This document shows, one piece after another, positions 12,469 to 28,000 of a stretch of DNA of 64,000 bases. Origin of the DNA: Pegoplata infirma (lineage: Eukaryota; Arthropoda; Insecta; Diptera; Anthomyiidae); assembly GCA_963921195.1 (NCBI GenBank), contig OY992536.1:234954023-235018022 (forward strand), in the 5' to 3' direction. A program made the translations under genes and the position numbers. How positions within the stretch are numbered: position 1 is the stretch's first letter; each line of letters opens with the position of its first letter. A model generated the notes under the pieces. The model was not told the DNA's origin. It searched no databases and saw nothing but the letters and a program-made list of their open reading frames with translations.

Positions 12469-15400
12469 ACGGGATGTATAATCATATATCATTTATTATG
12501 TTTGTATCAAGTTATATATTGTTATATATGTTTATTTTTACTCGGGGCTGCAAAAATAACAATTATGCTGCAAAAAAATCAAAATTATGCTGCAAAAAAA
12601 ACAATTATGCTGCAAAAAACACATTGACGCTAAAATTTTGTAAATCGGTCCAGTAGTTTTGGAGTTATAGCGATTTTACCATTTTTTTGTCTTCCGCACT
12701 GACTAGGGTTGCCAAGTTTGTCGAAAAATATTTTTTTCGGGGTAAAAATTTGGGTTACATACTCTGAAAGAGCATAAAAAGTTGGGACGTATAGGTCTCC
12801 GACCCAAATCGGGCCAATATTTCCCGAGCTATTGACGAAAAACCAAATTGTGGCAACCCTTGAGAGAACTCGAAATTATAATTTTTCTCAAATCAAAAAA
12901 ATCTTAAAATCGGTATATCTCCGAAACTACTGGACGGATTTACAAAAATTTAGCATCAATGTGTCGAGCGTGAAATTCTACATAAAATAGGTAACAAATA
13001 AGTAGTAAAAAAATTCAAAAGTTTTTGGACAAAAAAAGCAGTGGTTAGTCCATCTTTTTTTTTTTGACCAAAATATTTTTTTTTGATTTTTGTTATTTTT
13101 TAATTGCTATTTTATATAGAATTTCACGCTCGACACATTGACGCTAAAATTTTGTAAATCGGTTCAGTAGTTTTGGAGTTATAGCGATTTTACCATTTTT
13201 TGTCTTCTTTTTTGACTGTCGACTTTATAAGGATGTGCAGAACTCAAAAGTGGGGACATCAGATAGTTATGCTGCAAAAATGAAAAACAATTATGCTGCA
13301 AAAAAAAAGATTATGCTGCAAAAAAAATGAAAATTATGCTGCAAAAAACAAGAATTTTTTAAAAAAAAAGTTTAATGAAAAAATTTTTTAAAAATGCCAA
13401 AATTTAAAGAATTTTAAGACAAAAATTACAAAATTAACTAACACAAAAATAAACTTGCCAAAAATGGTTAAAAAATTTTTTAAAAAAATTTCGATTGAAA
13501 AAAAAAAATTTTCACCACTTTTAAATTTGAAAACAATTAAAATCTTAATTAAAATAAAGTTAAAAATTTAATTAAACAATTAATTTAAAATTCAATTAAT
13601 ATTAAATTAAAAATCAATTAAAATTTTAATTAAAATAAAATATACGACATTATTTTCTGTGTGGGCAAATTTAAAAATGATATTTTTTATAAACAAATAA
13701 AATAATATAACTAAAAAATTTAAAAATAGTTTGAAAATTTTCAATTGAAATTTTTTGAAAATTTTTTTAACCGTTTGTGACGAGTTTATTTTTTTGTTAG
13801 TTATTTTTGTAATTTTACTCTTAAAATTCTTTAAATTTTGGCATTTTTAAAAAATTTTTTAATTACCTTTATTTATTAATTTATTTTAAAAAATGCAGCA
13901 TAATTTGTTATTTTATGCCGCATAATTTCTATTTTTTTTGCAGCATAATCTTGTTTTTTGCAGCATAATTGTTTTTCATTTTTGCAGCATAACTATCTGA
14001 TGTCCCCACTTTTGAGTTCTGCACATCCTTATAAAGTCGACCGTCCTTTCAGTTAAGACTAGTTATGGTGCTTCAGCTAAGGCGACATCATCCAGTTATG
14101 GTGCTTCAGCTAAGGCGACATCATCCAGTTATGGTGCTCCAGCTAAGGCGACATCATCCAGTTATGGTGCTTCAGCTAAGGCGACATCATCCAGTTATGG
14201 TGCTCCAGCTAAGGCGACATCATCCAGTTATGGTGCTCCAGCCAAGGCGACATCATCCAGTTATGGTGCTTCAGCTAAGGCGACATCATCCAGTTATGGT
14301 GCTCCAGCTAAGGCGACATCATGTGCAGAACTCAAAAGTGGGGACATCAGAAAGTTATGCTGCAAAAATGAAAAACAATTATGCTGCAAAAAAAAAGATT
14401 ATGCTGCAAAAAAAAAATTAAAGTTATGCTGCAAAAAACAAGAATTAAAAAAAAAAAAAAGTTTAATGAAAATTTTTTTTAAAAATGCTAAAATTTAAAG
14501 AATTTTAAGACAAAAATTACAAAATTAACTAACACAAAAATAAACTTGCAAAAAATGGTTAAAAATTTTTTTAAAAAAATTTAGATTGAAAAAAAAAAAA
14601 AATTTCACCACTTTTAAATTTGAAAACAACGGTTGCCTTTATAAGGATGTGCAGAACTCAAAAGTGGGGACATCAGATAGTTGTGCTGCAAAAATGAAAA
14701 ACAATTATGCTGCAAAAAAAAGATTATGCTGCACAAAAAATTAAAATTATGCTGCAAAAAACAAGAATTTTTTTAAAAAAAAAGTTTAATGAAAATTTTT
14801 TTTAAAAATGCCAAAATTTAAAGAATTTTAAGACAAAAATTACAAAATTAACTAACACAAAAATTAAAAAATTCTTCGACCCGTCCTTTCAGTTAAAGGA
14901 TGTGCAGAACTCAGAAGTGGGGACATCAGAAAGTTATGCTGCATAAATGAAAAACAATTAAGCTGCAAAAAAAACAATTATGCTGCAAAAAAAATCTAAA
15001 TTATGCCCCGAGTAAAAATTTTTATATGATGCAATACATAATGATATATAACACATTATATATTTATACACAATTTAATCCGAATAATGGTGGATGTTTT
15101 TGCACTAAAAAGATCAACTTGTATAAAATTTGATTCGATTTCATCCGAGTTTTGACCAGACATTGCCATATTTCATTGGATCCAATTAGATCTAATTGCA
15201 TAAAAACATAAAAAATCTTGGTGTGTTTTGGTTTGGGTGAGTTACACCACAGCTCAACGATACATTCACCAAACATATAATTTTCTAAAACAAAAAAAAT
15301 GTTTGGGTACGCTTCGAACCAGATAGGTGATATACATAACCCTAACAAGGAAATGTTTAGGAACATTTTAAAAGTTTCTTATACTTTGCTTAAAAAACTT

Positions 15401-15623
15401 AAAACATTTTTGGTTAATTGGAAACATTTAATTGGAAACATTTATATATGGAACAGAATAAGCTATATATAATTTTATATTAAATTATACAGAAAAACAA
15501 ATTTTGTATTGGCCCTAATATTGTTTCATATATTTATATCAACCGTATACCTTTTAATCCGAATTATGATTAAATTATATATTACAACATATGACTGCAT
15601 TTAAAAAAATTAGAAAATACCTC
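12469..15623 (+). repeat. Macrosatellite copy 5 (8 minisatellite units)
   Basis: 3155 bp, minisatellite 14061-14321 with eight units (S,S,P,S,P,P with GCC-AAG,S,P). It carries the short form of the tail (GCACTAAAAAGATC near 15103) and four T in the TTTTCACC tract: a type A unit in the two-unit alternation seen further right. Confidence 0.95.
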
Positions 15624-18600
15624 ACGGGATGTATAATCATATATCATTTATTATGTTTGTATCAAGTTATATATTGTTATATATGTTTATTTTTACTCGG
15701 GGCTGCAAAAATAACAATTATGCTGCAAAAAAATCAAAATTATGCTGCAAAAAAAACAATTATGCTGCAAAAAACACATTGACGCTAAAATTTTGTAAAT
15801 CGGTCCAGTAGTTTTGGAGTTATAGCGATTTTACCATTTTTTTGTCTTCCGCACTGACTAGGGTTGCCAAGTTTGTCGAAAAATATTTTTTTCGGGGTAA
15901 AAATTTGGGTTACATACTCTGAAAGAGCATAAAAAGTTGGGACGTATAGGTCTCCGACCCAAATCGGGCCAATATTTCCCGAGCTATTGACGAAAAACCA
16001 AATTGTGGCAACCCTTGAGAGAACTCGAAATTATAATTTTTCTCAAATCAAAAAAATCTTAAAATCGGTATATCTCCGAAACTACTGGACGGATTTACAA
16101 AAATTTAGCATCAATGTGTCGAGCGTGAAATTCTACATAAAATAGGTAACAAATAAGTAGTAAAAAAATTCAAAAGTTTTTGGACAAAAAAAGCAGTGGT
16201 TAGTCCATCTTTTTTTTTTTGACCAAAATATTTTTTTTTGATTTTTGTTATTTTTTAATTGCTATTTTATATAGAATTTCACGCTCGACACATTGACGCT
16301 AAAATTTTGTAAATCGGTTCAGTAGTTTTGGAGTTATAGCGATTTTACCATTTTTTGTCTTCTTTTTTGACTGTCGACTTTATAAGGATGTGCAGAACTC
16401 AAAAGTGGGGACATCAGATAGTTATGCTGCAAAAATGAAAAACAATTATGCTGCAAAAAAAAAGATTATGCTGCAAAAAAAATGAAAATTATGCTGCAAA
16501 AAACAAGAATTTTTTAAAAAAAAAGTTTAATGAAAAAATTTTTTAAAAATGCCAAAATTTAAAGAATTTTAAGACAAAAATTACAAAATTAACTAACACA
16601 AAAATAAACTTGCCAAAAATGGTTAAAAAATTTTTTAAAAAAATTTCGATTGAAAAAAAAAATTTTTCACCACTTTTAAATTTGAAAACAATTAAAATCT
16701 TAATTAAAATAAAGTTAAAAATTTAATTAAACAATTAATTTAAAATTCAATTAATATTAAATTAAAAATCAATTAAAATTTTAATTAAAATAAAATATAC
16801 GACATTATTTTCTGTGTGGGCAAATTTAAAAATGATATTTTTTATAAACAAATAAAATAATATAACTAAAAAATTTAAAAATAGTTTGAAAATTTTCAAT
16901 TGAAATTTTTTGAAAATTTTTTTAACCGTTTGTGACGAGTTTATTTTTTTGTTAGTTATTTTTGTAATTTTACTCTTAAAATTCTTTAAATTTTGGCATT
17001 TTTAAAAAATTTTTTAATTACCTTTATTTATTAATTTATTTTAAAAAATGCAGCATAATTTGTTATTTTATGCCGCATAATTTCTATTTTTTTTGCAGCA
17101 TAATCTTGTTTTTTGCAGCATAATTGTTTTTCATTTTTGCAGCATAACTATCTGATGTCCCCACTTTTGAGTTCTGCACATCCTTATAAAGTCGACCGTC
17201 CTTTCAGTTAAGACTAGTTATGGTGCTTCAGCTAAGGCGACATCATCCAGTTATGGTGCTTCAGCTAAGGCGACATCATCCAGTTATGGTGCTCCAGCTA
17301 AGGCGACATCATCCAGTTATGGTGCTTCAGCTAAGGCGACATCATCCAGTTATGGTGCTCCAGCTAAGGCGACATCATCCAGTTATGGTGCTCCAGCCAA
17401 GGCGACATCATCCAGTTATGGTGCTTCAGCTAAGGCGACATCATCCAGTTATGGTGCTCCAGCTAAGGCGACATCATGTGCAGAACTCAAAAGTGGGGAC
17501 ATCAGAAAGTTATGCTGCAAAAATGAAAAACAATTATGCTGCAAAAAAAAAGATTATGCTGCAAAAAAAAAATTAAAGTTATGCTGCAAAAAACAAGAAT
17601 TAAAAAAAAAAAAAAGTTTAATGAAAATTTTTTTTAAAAATGCTAAAATTTAAAGAATTTTAAGACAAAAATTACAAAATTAACTAACACAAAAATAAAC
17701 TTGCAAAAAATGGTTAAAAATTTTTTTAAAAAAATTTAGATTGAAAAAAAAAAAAAATTTCACCACTTTTAAATTTGAAAACAACGGTTGCCTTTATAAG
17801 GATGTGCAGAACTCAAAAGTGGGGACATCAGATAGTTGTGCTGCAAAAATGAAAAACAATTATGCTGCAAAAAAAAGATTATGCTGCACAAAAAATTAAA
17901 ATTATGCTGCAAAAAACAAGAATTTTTTAAAAAAAAAGTTTAATGAAAATTTTTTTTAAAAATGCCAAAATTTAAAGAATTTTAAGACAAAAATTACAAA
18001 ATTAACTAACACAAAAATTAAAAAATTCTTCGACCCGTCCTTTCAGTTAAAGGATGTGCAGAACTCAGAAGTGGGGACATCAGAAAGTTATGCTGCATAA
18101 ATGAAAAACAATTAAGCTGCAAAAAAAACAATTATGCTGCAAAAAAAATCTAAATTATGCCCCGAGTAAAAATTTTTATATGATGCAATACATAATGATA
18201 TATAACACATTATATATTTATACACAATTTAATCCGAATAATGGTGGATGTTTTTGCACTAAAAAGATCAACTTGTATAAAATTTGATTCGATTTCATCC
18301 GAGTTTTGACCAGACATTGCCATATTTCATTGGATCCAATTAGATCTAATTGCATAAAAACATAAAAAATCTTGGTGTGTTTTGGTTTGGGTGAGTTACA
18401 CCACAGCTCAACGATACATTCACCAAACATATAATTTTCTAAAACAAAAAAAATGTTTGGGTACGCTTCGAACCAGATAGGTGATATACATAACCCTAAC
18501 AAGGAAATGTTTAGGAACATTTTAAAAGTTTCTTATACTTTGCTTAAAAAACTTAAAACATTTTTGGTTAATTGGAAACATTTAATTGGAAACATTTATA

Positions 18601-18777
18601 TATGGAACAGAATAAGCTATATATAATTTTATATTAAATTATACAGAAAAACAAATTTTGTATTGGCCCTAATATTGTTTCATATATTTATATCAACCGT
18701 ATACCTTTTAATCCGAATTATGATTAAATTATATATTACAACATATGACTGCATTTAAAAAAATTAGAAAATACCTC
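15624..18777 (+). repeat. Macrosatellite copy 6 (8 minisatellite units)
   Basis: 3154 bp, minisatellite 17216-17476, eight units in the same order as copy 5. It combines the five-T TTTTTCACC tract with the short tail, so it looks recombinant between the two unit types. Confidence 0.95.
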
Positions 18778-21700
18778 ACGGGATGTATAATCATATATCA
18801 TTTATTATGTTTGTATCAAGTTATATATTGTTATATATGTTTATTTTTACTCGGGGCTGCAAAAATAACAATTATGCTGCAAAAAAATCAAAATTATGCT
18901 GCAAAAAAAACAATTATGCTGCAAAAAACACATTGACGCTAAAATTTTGTAAATCGGTCCAGTAGTTTTGGAGTTATAGCGATTTTACCATTTTTTTGTC
19001 TTCCGCACTGACTAGGGTTGCCAAGTTTGTCGAAAAATATTTTTTTCGGGGTAAAAATTTGGGTTACATACTCTGAAAGAGCATAAAAAGTTGGGACGTA
19101 TAGGTCTCCGACCCAAATCGGGCCAATATTTCCCGAGCTATTGACGAAAAACCAAATTGTGGCAACCCTTGAGAGAACTCGAAATTATAATTTTTCTCAA
19201 ATCAAAAAAATCTTAAAATCGGTATATCTCCGAAACTACTGGACGGATTTACAAAAATTTAGCATCAATGTGTCGAGCGTGAAATTCTACATAAAATAGG
19301 TAACAAATAAGTAGTAAAAAAATTCAAAAGTTTTTGGACAAAAAAAGCAGTGGTTAGTCCATCTTTTTTTTTTGACCAAAATATTTTTTTTTGATTTTTG
19401 TTATTTTTTAATTGCTATTTTATATAGAATTTCACGCTCGACACATTGACGCTAAAATTTTGTAAATCGGTTCAGTAGTTTTGGAGTTATAGCGATTTTA
19501 CCATTTTTTGTCTTCTTTTTTGACTGTCGACTTTATAAGGATGTGCAGAACTCAAAAGTGGGGACATCAGATAGTTATGCTGCAAAAATGAAAAACAATT
19601 ATGCTGCAAAAAAAAAGATTATGCTGCAAAAAAAATGAAAATTATGCTGCAAAAAACAAGAATTTTTTAAAAAAAAAGTTTAATGAAAAAATTTTTTAAA
19701 AATGCCAAAATTTAAAGAATTTTAAGACAAAAATTACAAAATTAACTAACACAAAAATAAACTTGCCAAAAATGGTTAAAAAATTTTTTAAAAAAATTTC
19801 GATTGAAAAAAAAAATTTTTCACCACTTTTAAATTTGAAAACAATTAAAATCTTAATTAAAATAAAGTTAAAAATTTAATTAAACAATTAATTTAAAATT
19901 CAATTAATATTAAATTAAAAATCAATTAAAATTTTAATTAAAATAAAATATACGACATTATTTTCTGTGTGGGCAAATTTAAAAATGATATTTTTTATAA
20001 ACAAATAAAATAATATAACTAAAAAATTTAAAAATAGTTTGAAAATTTTCAATTGAAATTTTTTGAAAATTTTTTTAACCGTTTGTGACGAGTTTATTTT
20101 TTTGTTAGTTATTTTTGTAATTTTACTCTTAAAATTCTTTAAATTTTGGCATTTTAAAAAATTTTTTAATTACCTTTATTTATTAATTTATTTTAAAAAA
20201 TGCAGCATAATTTGTTATTTTATGCCGCATAATTTCTATTTTTTTTGCAGCATAATCTTGTTTTTTGCAGCATAATTGTTTTTCATTTTTGCAGCATAAC
20301 TATCTGATGTCCCCACTTTTGAGTTCTGCACATCCTTATAAAGTCGACCGTCCTTTCAGTTAAGACTAGTTATGGTGCTTCAGCTAAGGCGACATCATCC
20401 AGTTATGGTGCTTCAGCTAAGGCGACATCATCCAGTTATGGTGCTCCAGCTAAGGCGACATCATCCAGTTATGGTGCTTCAGCTAAGGCGACATCATCCA
20501 GTTATGGTGCTCCAGCTAAGGCGACATCATCCAGTTATGGTGCTCCAGCCAAGGCGACATCATCCAGTTATGGTGCTTCAGCTAAGGCGACATCATCCAG
20601 TTATGGTGCTCCAGCTAAGGCGACATCATGTGCAGAACTCAAAAGTGGGGACATCAGAAAGTTATGCTGCAAAAATGAAAAACAATTATGCTGCAAAAAA
20701 AAAGATTATGCTGCAAAAAAAAAATTAAAGTTATGCTGCAAAAAACAAGAATTAAAAAAAAAAAAAAGTTTAATGAAAATTTTTTTTAAAAATGCTAAAA
20801 TTTAAAGAATTTTAAGACAAAAATTACAAAATTAACTAACACAAAAATAAACTTGCAAAAAATGGTTAAAAATTTTTTTAAAAAAATTTAGATTGAAAAA
20901 AAAAAAAAATTTCACCACTTTTAAATTTGAAAACAACGGTTGCCTTTATAAGGATGTGCAGAACTCAAAAGTGGGGACATCAGATAGTTGTGCTGCAAAA
21001 ATGAAAAACAATTATGCTGCAAAAAAAAGATTATGCTGCACAAAAAATTAAAATTATGCTGCAAAAAACAAGAATTTTTTTAAAAAAAAAGTTTAATGAA
21101 AATTTTTTTTAAAAATGCCAAAATTTAAAGAATTTTAAGACAAAAATTACAAAATTAACTAACACAAAAATTAAAAAATTCTTCGACCCGTCCTTTCAGT
21201 TAAAGGATGTGCAGAACTCAGAAGTGGGGACATCAGAAAGTTATGCTGCATAAATGAAAAACAATTAAGCTGCAAAAAAAACAATTATGCTGCAAAAAAA
21301 ATCTAAATTATGCCCCGAGTAAAAATTTTTATATGATGCAATACATAATGATATATAACACATTATATATTTATACACAATTTAATCCGAATAATGGTGG
21401 ATGTTTTTGCATTAAAAAAGATCAACTTGTATAAAATTTGATTCGATTTCATCCGAGTTTTGACCAGACATTGCCATATTTCATTGGATCCAATTAGATC
21501 TAATTGCATAAAAACATAAAAAATCTTGGTGTGTTTTGGTTTGGGTGAGTTACACCACAGCTCAACGATACATTCACCAAACATATAATTTTCTAAAACA
21601 AAAAAAATGTTTGGGTACGCTTCGAACCAGATAGGTGATATACATAACCCTAACAAGGAAATGTTTAGGAACATTTTAAAAGTTTCTTATACTTTGCTTA

Positions 21701-21931
21701 AAAAACTTAAAACATTTTTGGTTAATTGGAAACATTTAATTGGAAACATTTATATATGGAACAGAATAAGCTATATATAATTTTATATTAAATTATACAG
21801 AAAAACAAATTTTGTATTGGCCCTAATATTGTTTCATATATTTATATCAACCGTATACCTTTTAATCCGAATTATGATTAAATTATATATTACAACATAT
21901 GACTGCATTTAAAAAAATTAGAAAATACCTC
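18778..21931 (+). repeat. Macrosatellite copy 7 (8 minisatellite units)
   Basis: 3154 bp, minisatellite 20368-20628, eight units. Long tail form (GCATTAAAAAAGATC) and five-T tract: a type B unit. A one-base deletion in the GGCATTTT tract near 20150 opens a longer chance reading frame there. Confidence 0.95.
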
Positions 21932-24900
21932 ACGGGATGTATAATCATATATCATTTATTATGTTTGTATCAAGTTATATATTGTTATATATGTTTATTT
22001 TTACTCGGGGCTGCAAAAATAACAATTATGCTGCAAAAAAATCAAAATTATGCTGCAAAAAAAACAATTATGCTGCAAAAAACACATTGACGCTAAAATT
22101 TTGTAAATCGGTCCAGTAGTTTTGGAGTTATAGCGATTTTACCATTTTTTTGTCTTCCGCACTGACTAGGGTTGCCAAGTTTGTCGAAAAATATTTTTTT
22201 CGGGGTAAAAATTTGGGTTACATACTCTGAAAGAGCATAAAAAGTTGGGACGTATAGGTCTCCGACCCAAATCGGGCCAATATTTCCCGAGCTATTGACG
22301 AAAAACCAAATTGTGGCAACCCTTGAGAGAACTCGAAATTATAATTTTTCTCAAATCAAAAAAATCTTAAAATCGGTATATCTCCGAAACTACTGGACGG
22401 ATTTACAAAAATTTAGCATCAATGTGTCGAGCGTGAAATTCTACATAAAATAGGTAACAAATAAGTAGTAAAAAAATTCAAAAGTTTTTGGACAAAAAAA
22501 GCAGTGGTTAGTCCATCTTTTTTTTTTGACCAAAAATATTTTTTTTGATTTTGTTATTTTTTAATTGCTATTTTATATAGAATTTCACGCTCGACACATT
22601 GACGCTAAAATTTTGTAAATCGGTTCAGTAGTTTTGGAGTTATAGCGATTTTACCATTTTTTGTCTTCTTTTTTGACTGTCGACTTTATAAGGATGTGCA
22701 GAACTCAAAAGTGGGGACATCAGATAGTTATGCTGCAAAAATGAAAAACAATTATGCTGCAAAAAAAAAGATTATGCTGCAAAAAAAATGAAAATTATGC
22801 TGCAAAAAACAAGAATTTTTTAAAAAAAAAGTTTAATGAAAAAATTTTTTAAAAATGCCAAAATTTAAAGAATTTTAAGACAAAAATTACAAAATTAACT
22901 AACACAAAAATAAACTTGCCAAAAATGGTTAAAAAATTTTTTAAAAAAATTTCGATTGAAAAAAAAAAATTTTCACCACTTTTAAATTTGAAAACAATTA
23001 AAATCTTAATTAAAATAAAGTTAAAAATTTAATTAAACAATTAATTTAAAATTCAATTAATATTAAATTAAAAATCAATTAAAATTTTAATTAAAATAAA
23101 ATATACGACATTATTTTCTGTGTGGGCAAATTTAAAAATGATATTTTTTATAAACAAATAAAATAATATAACTAAAAAATTTAAAAATAGTTTGAAAATT
23201 TTCAATTGAAATTTTTTGAAAATTTTTTTAACCGTTTGTGACGAGTTTATTTTTTTGTTAGTTATTTTTGTAATTTTACTCTTAAAATTCTTTAAATTTT
23301 GGCATTTTTAAAAAATTTTTTAATTACCTTTATTTATTAATTTATTTTAAAAAATGCAGCATAATTTGTTATTTTATGCCGCATAATTTCTATTTTTTTT
23401 GCAGCATAATCTTGTTTTTGCAGCATAATTGTTTTCATTTTTTGCAGCATAACTATCTGATGTCCCCACTTTTGAGTTCTGCACATCCTTATAAAGTCGA
23501 CCGTCCTTTCAGTTAAGACTAGTTATGGTGCTTCAGCTAAGGCGACATCATCCAGTTATGGTGCTTCAGCTAAGGCGACATCATCCAGTTATGGTGCTCC
23601 AGCTAAGGCGACATCATCCAGTTATGGTGCTTCAGCTAAGGCGACATCATCCAGTTATGGTGCTCCACTAAGGCGACATCATCCAGTTATGGTGCTCCAG
23701 CCAAGGCGACATCATCCAGTTATGGTGCTTCAGCTAAGGCGACATCATCCAGTTATGGTGCTCCAGCTAAGGCGACATCATGTGCAGAACTCAAAAGTGG
23801 GGACATCAGAAAGTTATGCTGCAAAAATGAAAAACAATTATGCTGCAAAAAAAAAGATTATGCTGCAAAAAAAAATTAAAGTTATGCTGCAAAAAAACAA
23901 GAATTAAAAAAAAAAAAAAGTTTAATAAATTTTTTTTAAAAATGCTAAATTTAAAGAATTTAAAGACAAAAATTACAAAATTAACTAACACAAAAATAAA
24001 CTTGCAAAAATGGTTAAAAATTTTTTTAAAAAAATTTAGATTGAAAAAAAAAAAAAATTTCACCACTTTTAAATTTGAAAACAACGGTTGCCTTTATAAG
24101 GATGTGCAGAACTCAAAAGTGGGGACATCAGATAGTTGTGCTGCAAAAATGAAAAACAATTATGCTGCAAAAAAAAGATTATGCTGCACAAAAAATTAAA
24201 ATTATGCTGCAAAAAACAAGAATTTTTTTAAAAAAAAGTTTAATGAAAATTTTTTTTAAAAATGCCAAAATTTAAAGAATTTTAAGACAAAAATTACAAA
24301 ATTAACTAACACAAAAATTAAAAAATTCTTCGACCCGTCCTTTCAGTAAAGGATGTGCAGAACTCAGAAGTGGGGACATCAGAAAGTTATGCTGCATAAA
24401 TGAAAAACAATTAAGCTGCAAAAAAAACAATTATGCTGCAAAAAAAATCTAAATTATGCCCCGAGTAAAAATTTTTATATGATGCAATACATAATGATAT
24501 ATAACACATTATATATTTATACACAATTTAATCCGAATAATGGGTGGATGTTTTTGCACTAAAAAGATCAACTTGTATAAAATTTGATTCGATTTCATCC
24601 GAGTTTTGACCAGACATTGCCATATTTCATTGGATCCAATTAGATCTAATTGCATAAAAACATAAAAAATCTTGGTGTGTTTTGGTTTGGGTGAGTTACA
24701 CCACAGCTCAACGATACATTCACCAAACATATAATTTTCTAAAACAAAAAAATGTTTGGGTACGCTTCGAACCAGATAGGTGATATACATAACCCTAACA
24801 AGGAAATGTTTAGGAACATTTTAAAAGTTTCTTATACTTTGCTTAAAAAACTTAAAACATTTTTGGTTAATTGGAAACATTTAATTGGAAACATTTATAT

Positions 24901-25076
24901 ATGGAACAGAATAAGCTATATATAATTTTATATTAAATTATACAGAAAAACAAATTTTGTATTGGCCCTAATATTGTTTCATATATTTATATCAACCGTA
25001 TACCTTTTAATCCGAATTATGATTAAATTATATATTACAACATATGACTGCATTTAAAAAAATTAGAAAATACCTC
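21932..25076 (+). repeat. Macrosatellite copy 8 (8 minisatellite units, many 1-base indels)
   Basis: 3145 bp. The minisatellite at 23521-23780 has eight units, one short of a G (GCTCCACTAAGG near 23666), the only frame break in any minisatellite of the array. About a dozen further single-base indels, mostly in homopolymers, lie between about 22530 and 24750. Short tail form with an extra G (near 24542). Confidence 0.93.
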
Positions 25077-28000
25077 ACGGGATGTATAATCATATATCAT
25101 TTATTATGTTTGTATCAAGTTATATATTGTTATATATGTTTATTTTTACTCGGGGCTGCAAAAATAACAATTATGCTGCAAAAAAATCAAAATTATGCTG
25201 CAAAAAAAACAATTATGCTGCAAAAAACACATTGACGCTAAAATTTGTAAATCGGTCCAGTAGTTTTGGAGTTATAGCGATTTTACCATTTTTTTGTCTT
25301 CCGCACTGACTAGGGTTGCCAAGTTTGTCGAAAAATATTTTTTCGGGGTAAAAATTTGGGTTACATACTCTGAAAGAGCATAAAAAGTTGGGACGTATAG
25401 GTCTCCGACCCAATCGGGCCAATATTTCCCGAGCTATTGACGAAAAACCAAATTGTGGCAACCTTGAGAGAACTCGAAATTATAATTTTTCTCAAATCAA
25501 AAAATCTTAAAATCGGTATATCTCCGAAACTACTGGACGGATTTACAAAAATTTAGCATCAATGTGTCGAGCGTGAAATTCTACATAAAATAGGTAACAA
25601 ATAAGTAGTAAAAAAATTCAAAAGTTTTTGGACAAAAAAAGCAGTGGTTAGTCCATCTTTTTTTTTTTGACCAAAATATTTTTTTTTGATTTTTGTTATT
25701 TTTTAATTGCTATTTTATATAGAATTTCACGCTCGACACATTGACGCTAAAATTTTGTAAATCGGTTCAGTAGTTTTGGAGTTATAGCGATTTTACCATT
25801 TTTTGTCTTCTTTTTTGACTGTCGACTTTATAAGGATGTGCAGAACTCAAAAGTGGGGACATCAGATAGTTATGCTGCAAAAATGAAAAACAATTATGCT
25901 GCAAAAAAAAAGATTATGCTGCAAAAAAAATGCAAAAAAAATGAAAATTATGCTGCAAAAAACAAGAATTTTTTAAAAAAAAAGTTTAATGAAAAAATTT
26001 TTTAAAAATGCCAAAATTTAAAGAATTTTAAGACAAAAATTACAAAATTAACTAACACAAAAATAAACTTGCCAAAAATGGTTAAAAAATTTTTTAAAAA
26101 AATTTCGATTGAAAAAAAAAAATTTTCACCACTTTTAAATTTGAAAACAATTAAAATCTTAATTAAAATAAAGTTAAAAATTTAATTAAACAATTAATTT
26201 AAAATTCAATTAATATTAAATTAAAAATCAATTAAAATTTTAATTAAAATAAAATATACGACATTATTTTCTGTGTGGGCAAATTTAAAAATGATATTTT
26301 TTATAAACAAATAAAATAATATAACTAAAAAATTTAAAAATAGTTTGAAAATTTTCAATTGAAATTTTTTGAAAATTTTTTTAACCGTTTGTGACGAGTT
26401 TATTTTTTTGTTAGTTATTTTTGTAATTTTACTCTTAAAATTCTTTAAATTTTGGCATTTTTAAAAAATTTTTTAATTACCTTTATTTATTAATTTATTT
26501 TAAAAAATGCAGCATAATTTGTTATTTTATGCCGCATAATTTCTATTTTTTTTGCAGCATAATCTTGTTTTTTGCAGCATAATTGTTTTTCATTTTTGCA
26601 GCATAACTATCTGATGTCCCCACTTTTGAGTTCTGCACATCCTTATAAAGTCGACCGTCCTTTCAGTTAAGACTAGTTATGGTGATTCAGCTAAGGCGAC
26701 ATCATCCAGTTATGGTGCTTCAGCTAAGGCGACATCATCCAGTTATGGTGCTCCAGCTAAGGCGACATCATCCAGTTATGGTGCTTCAGCTAAGGCGACA
26801 TCATCCAGTTATGGTGCTCCAGCTAAGGCGACATCATGTGCAGAACTCAAAAGTGGGGACATCAGAAAGTTATGCTGCAAAAATGAAAAACAATTATGCT
26901 GCAAAAAAAAAGATTATGCTGCAAAAAAAAAATTAAAGTTATGCTGCAAAAAACAAGAATTAAAAAAAAAAAAAAGTTTAATGAAAATTTTTTTTAAAAA
27001 TGCTAAAATTTAAAGAATTTTAAGACAAAAATTACAAAATTAACTAACACAAAAATAAACTTGCAAAAAATGGTTAAAAATTTTTTTAAAAAAATTTAGA
27101 TTGAAAAAAAAAAAAAATTTCACCACTTTTAAATTTGAAAACAACGGTTGCCTTTATAAGGATGTGCAGAACTCAAAAGTGGGGACATCAGATAGTTGTG
27201 CTGCAAAAATGAAAAACAATTATGCTGCAAAAAAAAGATTATGCTGCACAAAAAATTAAAATTATGCTGCAAAAAACAAGAATTTTTTTAAAAAAAAAGT
27301 TTAATGAAAATTTTTTTTAAAAATGCCAAAATTTAAAGAATTTTAAGACAAAAATTACAAAATTAACTAACACAAAAATTAAAAAATTCTTCGACCCGTC
27401 CTTTCAGTTAAAGGATGTGCAGAACTCAGAAGTGGGGACATCAGAAAGTTATGCTGCATAAATGAAAAACAATTAAGCTGCAAAAAAAACAATTATGCTG
27501 CAAAAAAAATCTAAATTATGCCCCGAGTAAAAATTTTTATATGATGCAATACATAATGATATATAACACATTATATATTTATACACAATTTAATCCGAAT
27601 AATGGTGGATGTTTTTGCATTAAAAAAGATCAACTTGTATAAAATTTGATTCGATTTCATCCGAGTTTTGACCAGACATTGCCATATTTCATTGGATCCA
27701 ATTAGATCTAATTGCATAAAAACATAAAAAATCTTGGTGTGTTTTGGTTTGGGTGAGTTACACCACAGCTCAACGATACATTCACCAAACATATAATTTT
27801 CTAAAACAAAAAAAATGTTTGGGTACGCTTCGAACCAGATAGGTGATATACATAACCCTAACAAGGAAATGTTTAGGAACATTTTAAAAGTTTCTTATAC
27901 TTTGCTTAAAAAACTTAAAACATTTTTGGTTAATTGGAAACATTTAATTGGAAACATTTATATATGGAACAGAATAAGCTATATATAATTTTATATTAAA

